Notes: a model not told the origin generated them from the sequence alone. A stretch of 64,000 bases of DNA from Brachycybe producta (GCA_036925085.1 JAUPFP010000002.1:11375607-11439606); one strand, 5' to 3'. Counted from the stretch's first letter, positions 10,899 through 20,473 are shown. Numbers and translations are program-made.

Positions 10899-10959
10899 CC
10901 TAATTTTTCTATAAAACATTTTTAAAAAGGTTTACCTAATGGACAAAATAAAATTAAAA

Positions 10960-11040
10960 ACTAGAAACTATAATAGTTGATGTTTTATGCTAAACGTATT
11001 ATTGTCATAGATATCGTTTAAAATAAACGTTTTGTCAAAT
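10960..11040. repeat. partial family E arm
   Basis: AGAAACTATAATAGTTGATG is followed by GATATCGTTTAAAATAAACG, which matches the left arm of E elements only. Confidence 0.6.
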
Positions 11041-11111
11041 TTGAAAATATTTTAATAATGTTAAGGTGGAGGTTTTATGTTTTCTGTCTTTTTCTGGTGC
11101 AAAATTAAGAG

Positions 11112-11390
11112 AAGCTAGAAAGTGTTTTAGAAACTAGAACGGTAGCTCAATATCACTTCACAAGGGTATTTTTTCATGCTTTTGATATCTTTCAAAATAA
11201 ACTTTATATAGTCAAATTGAAAAAAAAAAAAATATCGTCAGCTTAATGTTGGAGGTTATTTTCAAATTTGACATAAAAAGCTTATTTTGAAAGATATCAA
11301 AAACATGAAAAAATACCCTTGTGAAGTGATATTGAGCTACCTTTTCTAGTTTCTAAAACACATTTGAAGTTTCTCTTCATTTCATACCTG
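11112..11390. repeat. family E palindromic element, well-preserved copy
   Basis: The left arm is GTGTTTTAGAAACTAGAAC, TATCACTTCACAAGGGTATT and GATATCTTTCAAAATAAAC. The right arm is its complement, ending CTTTTCTAGTTTCTAAAACA. E is the most frequent palindromic family in the window, with about a dozen copies. Confidence 0.88.
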
Positions 11391-11406
11391 AAAGAGACAA
11401 GAAAAC

Positions 11407-11627
11407 AAGGCAAGTGTGTCCAGCAGTAAAAATGTTATTGGCCCCGCCTTTTAATGAACGTCATCAATTTCTAATTGGTTTGTTACTTGGTCTTATGTCA
11501 CATGCCCCGCCCTTTTCAATTCCTAATTGGTTGATATTTTAGTGTGACGCTCATAAAAGATAAAAGGAGGCCGGGGGGGGGAGGGGGTGGGGCCAATTCA
11601 ATTTTACTGCTGGGCACACTTGCCTGT
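11407..11627. mobile_element. family C MITE, copy C1
   Basis: The ends AAGGCAAGTGTGTCCAGCAG and CTGCTGGGCACACTTGCCTG are inverted. The core contains CATCAATTTCTAATTGGTTT and CCCCGCCCTTTTCAATT. It sits in the 3' extension of an E element, whose sequence resumes as GACAGAAATAATCAAG. Families C and A share the ACAGGCAA end and TTCTAATTGG core, so they are probably relatives. Confidence 0.85.
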
Positions 11628-12188
11628 GACAGAAATAATCAAGAATTCAAGAAGCGTTTACACTTTTAAAACCACTTTTAATTATTATGAGGTTTTTTTT
11701 TTATTTAAATTTATGGAATTTTCTTACTTAATCTGATTAAATCTTCTTTTTTTTTTTTGTAAAGAGAGAAAAAAAAGTGTTAAAATCTACATTTAATTTG
11801 AAATTGCAAATGACATGAATATTTTATCTTATTTTTTTTTGTTAAAAAAAAGTTGCTTTTTTAAGTAATAATTATAATCAGAAACAATTTTAATGGTTGA
11901 CTTTGTTGTATAACTTTTTAACTATATATGACCAGTGGTTAAAGGGGGGGGGGGTGTGTTTGTTATTAATGGTTTGTTTTATCTGAAAAAAAGTGGGATT
12001 GGTCTCTCTTTAAGGGTTTTTTTAAGGGATGGAGGTGAGGGTTGGATCCAATTTTATTAACACACCTGATAGAAAGAATGAGGGGAGTGATGAAGGAGGA
12101 GGAGGAGGAGGCTAGAAGGAGGGGATTTCATAATTTAAGTAATTATATACTCTCTTGTTGTGTCTATCGAACGATGGGGTATATATAG

Positions 12189-12214
12189 TAATAATAATAA
12201 TAATAATAATAATG
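12189..12214. repeat. (TAA)n microsatellite
   Basis: About eight to nine TAA units. Confidence 0.85.
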
Positions 12215-12449
12215 GTAATAATGGTGTCTGTCTATGGTGTTGAGTAAATAGAACCTTTAATTGTTGGCCACAGAGAGTCATTTTAGATTTGAATATTAAT
12301 GATTAAATTATAAAGAAAAACACACCTTTTTTTATTGTTGCCTTTCAGCTTTTCACTTTTTTTTTATAAAAAAAAAAACTAATTTAAACAACTTTTATTT
12401 TGAACAATTTGTAAATAATGTTTGAAAGTTGTAGGCTTATCTTAACGGC

Positions 12450-12650
12450 AATCCACATCAAGCTGACAAAAGTGCAACATGATTTTTTTTTTGAGACACG
12501 AAAATAACAACAAAAACGCCAGAAAAAAGGTAGATTTTGAAAACACAAAACAAACCTGAAATACAAATGTCAGCCGGTATGCAAGACAAAAAACCACAAC
12601 AAATATGTGTATGAAACAACATATAAATTGGGTTTTGCCTTGGGTAAGGC
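12450..12650. mobile_element. family M element, partial copy M1
   Basis: It begins TCCACATCAAGCTGACAAAA and continues through AAAACGCCAGAAAAA and TGTCAGCCGGTATGCAAGAC. It then stops before the second half seen in M2 and M4. Confidence 0.75.
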
Positions 12651-12656
12651 CAGGGT

Positions 12657-13244
12657 CCACATCGAGCTGACAAAATTGCAACATTCATCATGATGTTGCA
12701 TTTCGAGACAAAAACACAACAAAAACGCCAGAAAAAGCCGAATTTGAAAACAAAACAAACCTGAAGTACAACTGTCAGTCGGGTGGCGCTGATCAAGCGC
12801 CAAATTGAACAAACGCCAATCTGAACAAACGCCTAACTGAATAAAAGCCAAAAATTTGGCGGTTATTCAGTTTGGCGTTTGTTCAATTTGGCGCTTATTC
12901 AGTCGCCCCGTCAGCCGGTACACAAGACAAAACTACAACAAATTTATGTGAAACAACACAAATTGGGTTTTGTTTCTTGTTTTCTATAGCTGTCCTAAGT
13001 AAATTACGTAATTGTCCACACTGCACAAACAAGAGTTGACAAAATGTTGCGTTATAATATCGACTCACAAAACACAAACATTTTGATGTTTACCGACTTG
13101 CAGGGGCGGAACATGGAATAATTTATAAAATTTACAGACAAAACAAAACACAAAAGTCGCAGAAATGTTTTAGAATTGTCGCTGATTTGTCTCGAAACAC
13201 TGATGTTTCTGTTTTGTTTGTGTGTTTTGTCAGCTTGATGTGAA
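12657..13244. mobile_element. family M element M2, interrupted by an insertion
   Basis: The ends TCCACATCGAGCTGACAAAA and TTTTGTCAGCTTGATGTGA are inverted. It includes CTATAGCTGTCC and TCGCAGAAATGTTTTAGAAT, shared with M4. Bases 12786-12908 are a foreign insertion. There is no transposase frame. Confidence 0.82.
12786..12908. mobile_element. small palindromic element L inside M2
   Basis: GGCGCTGATCAAGCGCCAAA on the left opposes TTTGGCGCTTATTCAG on the right, and repeated 16-base GCCAA..TGAACAAAC units fill the middle. Flanks GTCAGTCGG and GTCAGCCGG form a 9-base duplication with one mismatch. Its monomer is that of the minisatellite at 10518, so the minisatellite may be an expanded copy of this element. 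Confidence 0.82.
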
Positions 13245-13260
13245 TCTGCCTTTAAAGCCA

Positions 13261-13345
13261 GGTCCACATCAAGCTGACAAAAATGCCAGAAAAAGCTGAA
13301 TTTGAAAACAAAACAAACCTGAAAGGGTTTATAAACAAAAACTTC
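13261..13345. mobile_element. family M left-end fragment M3
   Basis: TCCACATCAAGCTGACAAAA and GCTGAATTTGAAAACAAAAC match M1 and M2. It lies back to back with the right end of M2. Confidence 0.75.
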
Positions 13346-13483
13346 ACTCTTCGACAACATAAGAGTTGAGTTACCTCCATGTGTAGTATATTGATGCGCA
13401 GGGCCTACTACATATTACAAATTTACTGCTCGTGATAATAATTAAGTAATTAACTAATTATTGTTGTGTTTATTTCTTTTCAG

Positions 13484-13534
13484 ATGGTTCAAGCCATTCA
13501 AGTATTAAGATTTCATCTTCTTGAGTTGGAAAAA
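13484..13534 (+). CDS. hth: MEIS/Homothorax homolog, internal exon b (MEIS domain helix)
   Basis: A second 51-base phase-0 exon encodes MVQAIQVLRFHLLELEK, a nearly invariant helix of the MEIS domain (MIQAIQVLRFHLLELEK in vertebrates, MVQ in fly Hth). The acceptor is a good polypyrimidine tract ending TTTTCAG and the donor is GTAAGT. The first codon is ATG, but this is an internal codon and not a translation start, because exon a joins to it in frame and family members have residues before it. The helix is part of the surface that holds Extradenticle/PBX and keeps the complex nuclear. Two consecutive 51-base exons at this position also occur in vertebrate MEIS genes as I recall them, so the gene structure appears deeply conserved. 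Confidence 0.97.
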
Positions 13535-13838
13535 GTAAGTTTTATGGGTTTTATGTTTGATTTTTTGTTAAAGACTTGATCTTAGAGACTAGAATTTACT
13601 AGTTTGAAAGCAAACAAGCATCTTTGTCAACCTGAGAACATATTATAGCCTCTAAACAGTCTTTATGTGAAAAAATATTAATTTTGCAACAAAATATTTT
13701 AGATTAAATGAAAATGATCGTTTTTTCAAACTGACATAAATGTTTATTTTGAAAGATATCTGGCCATTTCTATTAAAAACAGTTTCTAATAAGAGAAATA
13801 CTTTTAAAAAATATGGCAAAAATATGGCTTATGTGTAA

Positions 13839-14151
13839 TACCTAGTACACACACCTGCTAATTTAAATGCATTTAAATAATAAATGTGTTCTACAGAGCC
13901 CTGTGAAGGACAAACAAACAATATGTCGTCGAATTCAATTTATTCAGTTAATTAATCTGAAAATATTGAGTTAATACTTAAATAATAATATATAAACTAT
14001 TGACATTAAAATATTGATTTAGTATTTCAATTTAAAATATCAATAATAAAGTCAATTTTTATTTGGTATTTACGTGCCCTTAACTGGATTCCGTATAATT
14101 CACCTAAACACATTTAATTTGAATTCATTTAACTCATGTGTGTACAAGGTA
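13839..14151. mobile_element. PIF/Harbinger-like MITE G1
   Basis: The ends TACCTAGTACACACACCTG and CATGTGTGTACAAGGTA are inverted. Shared internal sequence includes TTTAAATGCATTTAAATAAT, CCCTGTGAAGGACAAAC and CCTTAACTGGATTCCGTAT. The left flank is TAA and the right flank TTC, so one duplication copy is altered. Other copies have intact TAA or TTA duplications. Confidence 0.85.
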
Positions 14152-14533
14152 TTCGCTGCCTTCCCGGAAGCCTCTGCGAAATTAACATGTAACGCCACCT
14201 GGGATCGGCATTTTGAAGTGAAAAAGAGGTTTTTTTTAGTTATTGTTTGGTACACTCTGTATTTTAGCTTGACTATTTTTTTTTGGCGCAACTTATAATT
14301 ATGGTTGTTGATTTTGTTTATTTTTGTGGTCGTAATTGGTGTTCAGTTGTGTCCTGGGCGTATCATGACTTGTCAACATTAAAAGTCCTTCTTTTTTCCG
14401 CCCCCTACTCACCCCCCCCCCCCCCTACTCACCCCCCCCCCCCCTTTTTTTTGGAGTGTTTCCTCATTTTTTTTTGGAAAAAAATATTTTAGAAAAATTT
14501 CCCCCAAAAAATATGGGACCAGTGTTGCCAGTT

Positions 14534-14948
14534 TCTCCTGGAGGGAGAGAGAGAGGCAACACTGTTGTTGACTCAATGATATCTGTGAAGGAGACGTCAC
14601 ACTTGTCATGTGACAGAACTATACAGGCAGTTAGAAATCGGGGAGAACTTCAGTTGGCTCCGCCCTTTTTATGACGACCGGCAACTTCTAATTGGTTGGT
14701 TATGTGGTTCAACGTTGAAAAGGGCGGAGCATATGACGTCAGACTACATAACCAACCAATTAGAAGTTGCCTATCGTCATAACAAGAGCGGAGCCAACTG
14801 AAGTTCTCTCCGATTTCTAACTGCCTGTCAGAACTCACGTTACTTCAAGACGTGTAGATAGACAGTTGCTATCGTGAGAGAGTGAACTATGCAACTTTCA
14901 TGACAGCTACTCTCACGATAGAACTATCGCCACCGTGAAAACGAGGCG
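14534..14948. mobile_element. family F element F1, interrupted by A4
   Basis: The sequence either side of the A element (AGGCAACACTGTTGTTGACT; TGCAACTTTCATGACAGCTA; ATCGCCACCGTGAAAACGAG) matches the reverse complement of 36222-36400. The other half of F is absent here. F2 shows the uninterrupted order. Confidence 0.82.
14623..14828. mobile_element. family A palindromic MITE, copy A4, nested in F1
   Basis: The ends are ACAGGCAGTTAGAAATCGG and TTTCTAACTGCCTGT, and the whole element folds back. CAGAACT lies on both sides (CAGAACTAT / CAGAACTCA), consistent with a decayed 9-base duplication. Confidence 0.9.
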
Positions 14949-15534
14949 TTTCGTTTTCGTTCTTTGGATGCTGGCAACAGTGGACCTTTTGCCGCCATTT
15001 TGTAGTTCTTTCAAAACTTTGGCGTTTCTTTTGTATTTTCTTTTGTTGTAATAATAGAAAGAAAAAAAAAGCTTTGTTCTTTTTTTCTGTATTATTTTTT
15101 TATTGCGTGTGCGTTGCGTGCGTTTCAATTTCAATAGCAAAATAATATTTTAAAAAAATAATTATTATAAAAGCAGGAAGAAAAAACAATATTAGTTTGG
15201 TTTTTCAACTTTTTATTTGACAAAAAAAAATTTGCGAGCAGAAAAGTGTTTGTTGTGTATTTAATAATAAGAGTCTATAATTTACATTTTTTCACTTTCC
15301 GCCTCTTTTTTTCTGTTATGAAAAGAGAGAGGGAAGGTTATTTCCATATTATACAATTTAGATGATATTAAATATTATAACAAAAAAAAGTAAATAGACA
15401 ACTAGTGAGGTTATTATAATTAAAAAATAATTAACAAATGCAGAAATTTCATTTTTTTTTTTTAGTTCGTAGAATTATTGTGTTTTTTTTTTAAATGTTA
15501 ACATATTGCGTGACATTTTTTAATTTAACTTTTG

Positions 15535-15539
<5 letters not shown>

Positions 15540-15586
<47 letters not shown>
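15540..15586. repeat. (TA)n microsatellite
   Basis: More than 20 TA units form what appears to be an expanded 5' end of Helitron-like I1. Confidence 0.92.
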
Positions 15587-15588
<2 letters not shown>

Positions 15589-15984
15589 GCCAGGTCTGTG
15601 TGTGTGTGTGATCTAACGCTATACAAACAAGGACAAAAACCTTGAAGCACGTCGGAATTTATATAAATTTAAATGAATAAATGAACCGCTTTTTTTCTAC
15701 TGTATATGTTGCACTCTCCCCATCCAAGAACTGGAGAGGGGAAAAGGTTGGAAAGTGTAGAAGGGGGGAGAGAAATGTGGAGGGGAAAAAAGTGGGAGGG
15801 GGTGACTGAAATTGAAATGAAAGGAGTAAAAAAAAGGAACAAACGACGCGCATGCGCACACCAGAGAAAATGAAAAACTCATTTTCTCTTTCAAATATAA
15901 ATTTAAATTTCAAATATAAATTTCAAATAAAAATCTTTCAATTATCCCCTCGATAATAGTAGCAAAATTAAACTACAGTTTATC

Positions 15985-16126
15985 ACAGGCAATTGTGCCC
16001 AGCATTAGAATTTCTTTTCCTCCACCCTTTCATGAATGTCATCAATTTCTAATTGGTTTGTTACTTGGTCTGACGTCATAAAAGGGCGGAGGAAAAGAAA
16101 TTCTAATGCTGGGCATAATTGCCTGT
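15985..16126. mobile_element. family C MITE C2, passenger in Helitron-like I1
   Basis: ACAGGCAATTGTGCCCAGCA opposes TGCTGGGCATAATTGCCTGT. It is located at the same internal position as C3 in I3, so it was carried by the ancestor of the Helitron copies. Confidence 0.88.
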
Positions 16127-16260
16127 CAATTTTGCTCCCGTCATTTTGATGGGTTACCCCACTAGTAATTAATTGCTTATTACATCATTATACCTTCTTA
16201 AAAAATATTTAAAAAATCTAAGAATCTAGAAAAACAACAAAGGAATAAACACTAAAATTG

Positions 16261-16818
16261 TTTCATTTTGAAATATCATTCAAAATAAACGTTTTTATGA
16301 CTTTGTTGGTTTTTCAGTTTTAATTTGTGAAAAAATTTCTTTAAGGGTTTTTTTGTTGTAAATCTTTTTTATAGACAAAAATTAGTAAATATTGTCAGCT
16401 TAAACTTGGATCATTTTCAATTAAAAAAGTTTATTTTGAAAGATGTCAAAACATAAACAAATACCCTTATACCTTATATATACACACATGGGTTAAATGA
16501 ATTCAAATTAAATGTGTTTAGGTGAATTATACTGAATCCAGTTAAGGACATGAACCACATCAAAAAATTGACTTTATTTATTATTAATATTTTAAATTGA
16601 AATACTAAATCAATATTTTAATGTCAATAGTTTATATATTTTATATTTAAGTATTAACTCAATATTTTCAGATTATTAACTGAATAAAAATTGAATTCGA
16701 CATATTGTTTGTTTGTCCTTCACAGGGCTCTGTAGAACACGTTTATTATTTAAATGCATTTAAATTATCAGGTGTGTGTACTAGGTATTAAGTGATTGAG
16801 CTACCCTTCTAGTTTCTA
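16261..16818. repeat. family E element interrupted by G2
   Basis: The left arm has ATATCATTCAAAATAAACG and the right arm resumes as AAGTGATTGAGCTACCCTTC after the G element. The undisrupted order ATACCCTTAATTGATTGAGC is seen at 38173. Confidence 0.8.
16470..16787. mobile_element. PIF/Harbinger-like MITE G2 nested in family E
   Basis: It is in reverse orientation relative to G1, with ends TACCTTATATATACACACAT and GTGTGTGTACTAGGTA. TTA flanks both sides (CCTTA before, TTAAGTG after), and the uninterrupted E site reads CCTTAAGTG or similar. This is a clean 3-base duplication. Confidence 0.9.
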
Positions 16819-16862
16819 AACACATTTTGCTATACTGAAGAAGAGAATAATGAAGAGTTCGA

Positions 16863-16955
16863 AAGGCCCCGTTTACACTGTAATACCAACCTTAAAATAA
16901 GTCTAAACTGTTTAGGCGTTTTATTTTAAGGTTGTTTTACAGTGTAAACGGTACT
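16863..16955. repeat. small palindrome with GCCCCGTTTACACTG end
   Basis: CCGTTTACACTGTAA opposes TTACAGTGTAAACGG, and CAACCTTAAAATAA opposes TTATTTTAAGGTTG. Confidence 0.85.
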
Positions 16956-17390
16956 GAAATTTACCAAAAAAAGTGTTTAGAATTTTAGACTAAACACTTT
17001 TTGTTGTTGTTGGTATATTTGAGTACAAAAATGAGACAAATTTAACATTTTTTTCTCATTGGTTTTCCTTTTAATTTTACCAACAACAATTGAACATTCC
17101 AAAAATATAGTTGAATAGAAAATTCTTCAATTGTCTTTTGTGATTGATTGACACATTTGCTTGATGAACGAAATTCCTTCAAATGGAAAATGTGTTTTGG
17201 TGGCATTTTGTTGGTCTTTTTTAAAGAAAAAAAAAAAAAAAATACGCATTCTTCTCATCTTGTTGTGTTAAAATTAAAGGTGGGGGACGAAACCTAAATT
17301 TTCTCGAATCCGAATCCTAAAAGGTTCTCGAATCCTTCATATAAGAATCCTATTATTATTCATTAAGAAAGATTCAAATAAATGAAATAA

Positions 17391-17717
17391 TTATATATAT
17401 AATATCCCAGGTCTGTGTGTATGTAACGTCGGAATTTATATAAATTTGAATAAATGAACTGTTTTTTTTCTTCTCAAGGTCAACTATATGTTGCACTCTT
17501 CCCATCCAAGAACCCCATGATATTAAATTGGAGAGGGGAAAAGGTTGGAAAGTGTAGAAAGAATGTGGGGAGAGAGAGAGAGAAACGTGGAGGGAGGAAA
17601 AGTGGGAGGGGGTGACTGAAATTGAAATGAAAAAAGTAAAAAAGGAACAAACGACGCACATGCGCACAATTGCCTGTGAATTTTGCTCCCGTCATTTATG
17701 ACGGGTTACCCCACTAG
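17391..17717 (+). mobile_element. Helitron-like element I2, inserted in N2
   Basis: It begins TTATATATATAATATCCCAG and ends with an 8-base-stem hairpin (17688-17705), TTACCCCA and CTAG. The host reads AAATAA before and TATTAAAT after. N1 has AAATAATATTAAAT uninterrupted, so the insertion is exactly between A and T with no duplication. It lacks most of family C: the sequence jumps from GCGCACA to ATTGCCTGTG. Confidence 0.82.
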
Positions 17718-17828
17718 TATTAAATATTAAATTATTAATAATAATAAAAAACAGTGTGGCACTCAGGGTCGCCACAAGGTGCTGATATTCGTGATCCGGA
17801 TACAACACCGAAATTGCAACAATCTCCC

Positions 17829-17851
17829 GGGGGGGGGGGGGGGGGGGGGGG
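17829..17851. repeat. poly-G run
   Basis: About 23 consecutive G residues within N2. Confidence 0.9.
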
Positions 17852-18416
17852 TTGTTAGTGAACGCTTCTATTGGACGTCAATGGAGTTAAAAACTTAATT
17901 TTACTAAATTTTTTAAGTTTTTTTTAAGGTTAGGATTGGAAAGATTCGAAAGACAGGAAAAAAGCGCGAATATTCGAGTTTTCGACTCTCGAATATTTTT
18001 CAAGATTCGCCGGATTCGAATATCCCATCCGTAGTTAAAACCCCTTAAAAAAAAGGGGGGCTTGTTGGCCCCCCCCCTTTTATCCTCCTTATATTCACAC
18101 TTAATGCATCTGTTCAATGATGGTTTTGAAATGTGTTTTTATCTTTAAAAAGTAGAAGTAAAAATAGGAAACGAAGAGGCTTTTAGTTTTAACCTTACAT
18201 TTAGAGCTTTTTATTTACAAAAAAGATGTTTTATTCTGATTAAATGTTGCATCTAAACAAAGATAGGTGTCACTACATCAGACGTTTTCCCTTCCCTCCC
18301 CCCTTTTTTCTTTTAATTATATCAACTACTAAAAATAACTGTGAATATACTGAGCACACGGATATATGATTTTATACTTGCGGCTAAAACTGCACAATAA
18401 AAAGGACCTTCTTGGA

Positions 18417-18860
18417 TGCTCGGATCCACATCAAACTGACAAAACAACATACATGTGTTCTAGACAAAAAAAAAACAAAAACACAACAAAAAATGCCGAA
18501 AAAGGCACATTTTGAAAATAAAACAAAACTGAAACAACTGTCAGCCAGTACTCTCAAGACAAAAACACAACAAATTTGGGTTTTGTTTTTGTTTCTATAG
18601 CTGTCTCCTACGTAAACTACGCAACTGTTCTGTTCTTGTTTTAATACTAACTGTCCACACTGCAGAGGCAGTTGACAAAATGTTGCGTACTATCGAGACA
18701 AAACACGGGAACCTTTTGATGTTTACCGATTTTGAGGCAAGACATGGTATAGTTTGTGAAATTGCAGACGAAATAAAAGTCGCAGAAATGTTTTAGAATT
18801 GTTGCCAATTTGTCTTGAAACACTTTTGAGTTTCTGTTTTGTTAGCTTGATGTATATCAG
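18417..18860. mobile_element. family M element M4
   Basis: It runs from TCCACATCAAACTGACAAAA to GTTTTGTTAGCTTGATGTAT, inverted ends of a full-length, uninterrupted copy. It shares CACACTGCAGAGGCAGTTGA-type sequence and GTCGCAGAAATGTTTTAGAA with M2. Confidence 0.82.
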
Positions 18861-18865
18861 CCTTA

Positions 18866-19076
18866 ACAGGCAGGCATTTTGAAATCGGGGACGACCCCTA
18901 GTTGGCTCCGCCCCTTGTTATGACGACCGGCAACTTCTAATTGGTTTGTTGTGTGGTTCGACGTTGAAAAGGGAGGAGCATGTGACGTCAGACTACATAA
19001 CCAACCAATTAGAAGTTGCATTTGTCATAAAAAGGGTGGAGCCAACTTGTGTTCGTCCCGATTTCTAAATGCCTGT
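18866..19076. mobile_element. family A palindromic MITE, copy A5
   Basis: The right end is TTTCTAAATGCCTGT. The left end has a small duplication or change (ACAGGCAGGCATTTTGAAAT). No matching flanks were found. It lies exactly between M4 and an H fragment. Confidence 0.85.
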
Positions 19077-19079
19077 TCT

Positions 19080-19195
19080 TTAAGAGCCAAATGTCTTCAA
19101 CTAATTGGCGACGAGTGTAGTTGTCCACCTATGGAGGTTGCAGGCGCCATCTACCTTACAATTTACACAAGTATTTTCTATGAAGCCTTCTAAAA
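19080..19195 (-). repeat. family H fragment H3
   Basis: In reverse orientation this matches the left part of H1 (42500) and H2 (60436): AAATACTTGTGTAAATTGTA, GGTAGATGGCGCCTGCAACC and TCCATAGGTGG. Confidence 0.78.
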
Positions 19196-19634
19196 ATAAG
19201 ATTTTTGCTCCGTTTTTTTCTGCAATTCTTTTTTTTTTGCAATAAAAACACAATGCAAAAAATGTGTTTTCGTGAAAAATTCCAGTGAAAAAAAAAACCC
19301 TTCTTATTACATGTTATTGGTTTTTTTCTTCTTCAACATCATTTTTATATTTGAAAATGTGTCAACTCAAACATTGAAATTGTTTAAAAGCTTTTTTCAT
19401 GTTAGACAAGTGTCAAAAAAATACTGTTGAAATGTATGAATTCTATAAGGGTGGGCCAAAAGAGGGTTGTTTTTATAATTCTATAACATTACATACTTAT
19501 GAATAAAAATTGGTTCTGTTTTTCTCTCTTTATGTTGTTTGTGTGGTTAGTTTTTGTTGGTATTTTATGTTTTCCTTCTTTGTTAATTAAATTCCTTTTC
19601 GTCTTTTTCTTCTTCTTCTTCAAAAAAAAAATAG

Positions 19635-19826
19635 GTCCATGAGTTATGTGACAACTTCTGTCATCGGTACATAAGTTGCCTGAAGGGTAAAATGCCCATT
19701 GATTTGGTAATTGACGAACGAGATGGAAAGGGCTCTGACCTTGGTGATAGTAACAATAATACTGGAGGAAGGGCACAGAGTGCTGACACTGGAAGTCACA
19801 CGGACAATGCAAGCACACCTGATCAG
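19635..19826 (+). CDS. hth: MEIS/Homothorax homolog, internal exon c (end of MEIS domain)
   Basis: This exon of 192 bases (64 codons, phase 0 at both ends) begins [18 protein letters not shown], continues [12 protein letters not shown] and finishes with a low-complexity Gly/Ser/Asn stretch ending [11 protein letters not shown]. The first 30 residues are the most conserved block of the MEIS domain. The tail resembles fly Hth (SHTDGASTPD) and differs from the vertebrate tail (SEDITRSANLTDQ). The donor is GTAAGA. The acceptor is odd: the pyrimidine-rich tract ends at 19620 and is followed by about ten A residues before TAG. The start at 19635 is fixed by the invariant VHELCD and by phase with exon b. 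Retention of the following intron would add [10 protein letters not shown] and then a stop. Confidence 0.97.
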
Positions 19827-19896
19827 GTAAGACAATCTCAGATTTGGATTAATAATTAAAAGTGTGTTTCTCAATTGGTCCCTTATTTGTGCCTAA

Positions 19897-20176
19897 TACC
19901 TAGTACACATACCTGATAATTTAAATGCATTTAAATAATAAACGTGTTCTACAGAGCCCTGTGAAGGACAAACCAACAATATGTCAGTTAATTAATCTGA
20001 AAATATTGAGTTAATACTTAAATATAATCAGATAAACTATTGATTTAGTATTTCAATTTAAAATATTAATAATAAAGTTAATTTTTATTTGGTTCATGTC
20101 CTTAACTGGATTCCGTATAATTCACCTAAACACATTTAATTTGAATTTCATTTAACACATCTGTGTCTACAAGGTA
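19897..20176. mobile_element. PIF/Harbinger-like MITE G3 (left member of inverted pair)
   Basis: The ends are TACCTAGTACACATACCTG and CTGTGTCTACAAGGTA. TAA lies on the left (19894-19896) and again at 20177-20179. Confidence 0.9.
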
Positions 20177-20179
20177 TAA

Positions 20180-20473
20180 TACCTTGAGTTAAATGAATTC
20201 AATATAAATGTGTTTAGGTGAATTATACGGAATCCAGTTAAGGACATGAACACTAAATAAAAATTGACTTTATTATTAATATTTTAAATTGAAATACTAA
20301 ATCAATATTTTGTAAAATAGTTTATATTTATATTTAATTGTTAACTCAATATTTTCAGATTATTAACTGAATAAATTGAATTCGACGACATATTGTTTGT
20401 TTGTCCTTCACAGGGCTCTGTAGAACACGTTTATTATTTAAATGCATTTAAATTATCAGGTGTGTACTAGGTA
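20180..20473. mobile_element. PIF/Harbinger-like MITE G4 (right member of inverted pair)
   Basis: It is in the opposite orientation to G3, beginning TACCTTGAGTTAAATGAATT and ending GTGTGTACTAGGTA. It shares the middle TAA with G3 and has TAA after it at 20474-20476. Confidence 0.9.

Larger units (their letters stand above)
8597..13483 (+). other. intron between exons a and b
   Basis: About 4.9 kb with no recognisable coding. It contains a perfect-looking hairpin (8816-8911), a hAT-like element with an internal tandem array (8957-9740), a (GA)n tract, a CTCF-like motif (10454-10467), a 16/32-base minisatellite (10518-10898), family E copies, a family C copy (11407-11627), and a cluster of family M elements (12450-13345), one of them interrupted by a further insertion (12786-12908). 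Confidence 0.8.
15538..16165 (+). mobile_element. Helitron-like non-autonomous element I1
   Basis: The 3' end has CCCGTCATTTTGATGGG (imperfect hairpin), TTACCCCA and CTAG, followed by host T. This is the Helitron arrangement of a hairpin 8-12 bases before CTRR. The 5' side is TTATAT expanded to a (TA)n tract, then AAGCCAGGTCTGTGTG. The interior is purine-rich (GGAGAGGGGAAAAGGTTGG) with GCGCATGCGCAC, and it carries a complete family C element. There is no Rep/helicase frame. Open frames on the complementary strand across it are by-products of the polypurine composition. Confidence 0.78.
17275..18033. mobile_element. hAT-like element N2 carrying a Helitron-like insertion
   Basis: The element starts TAAAGGTGGGGGACGAAACC and ends CGGATTCGAATATCCCATCC then GTA. 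Flanks GTTAAAAT and GTTAAAAC give an 8-base duplication with one mismatch. Outside the Helitron at 17391-17717 it follows N1 closely, including GGCACTCAGGGTCGCCACAA. A run of 23 G at 17829 replaces the corresponding CGCCGG of N1. Confidence 0.85.
13535..19634 (+). other. intron between exons b and c
   Basis: About 6.1 kb. It holds a PIF/Harbinger-like element (13839-14151), an F element interrupted by an A element (14534-14948), two Helitron-like elements (15538-16165 and 17391-17717), an E element interrupted by a G element (16261-16818), a hAT-like element carrying the second Helitron (17275-18033), a family M element (18417-18860), and an A element with a fragment of H (18866-19195). The only unassigned stretches are AT-rich spacers, mainly 14950-15540 and 19200-19634. 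Confidence 0.8.

Noticed and set aside
10548..10925. Three overlapping forward open frames of more than 100 codons rich in WLL, QFGA and similar repeats
   Set aside because: They are the three readings of a 32-base minisatellite, whose period keeps all frames open; not a gene.
13484..13534. ATG at 13484 as a translation start
   Set aside because: It is the conserved internal Met/Val-Gln of the MEIS helix, preceded by an in-frame upstream exon and a splice acceptor.
14610..14838. Short open frames with QLEIGENFSWLRP or NQLEVAGRHKKGGAN on both strands
   Set aside because: They recur wherever a family A palindrome occurs (2773, 18951, 26571, 42332, 47258, 63744) and reflect the repeat sequence, not a conserved protein.
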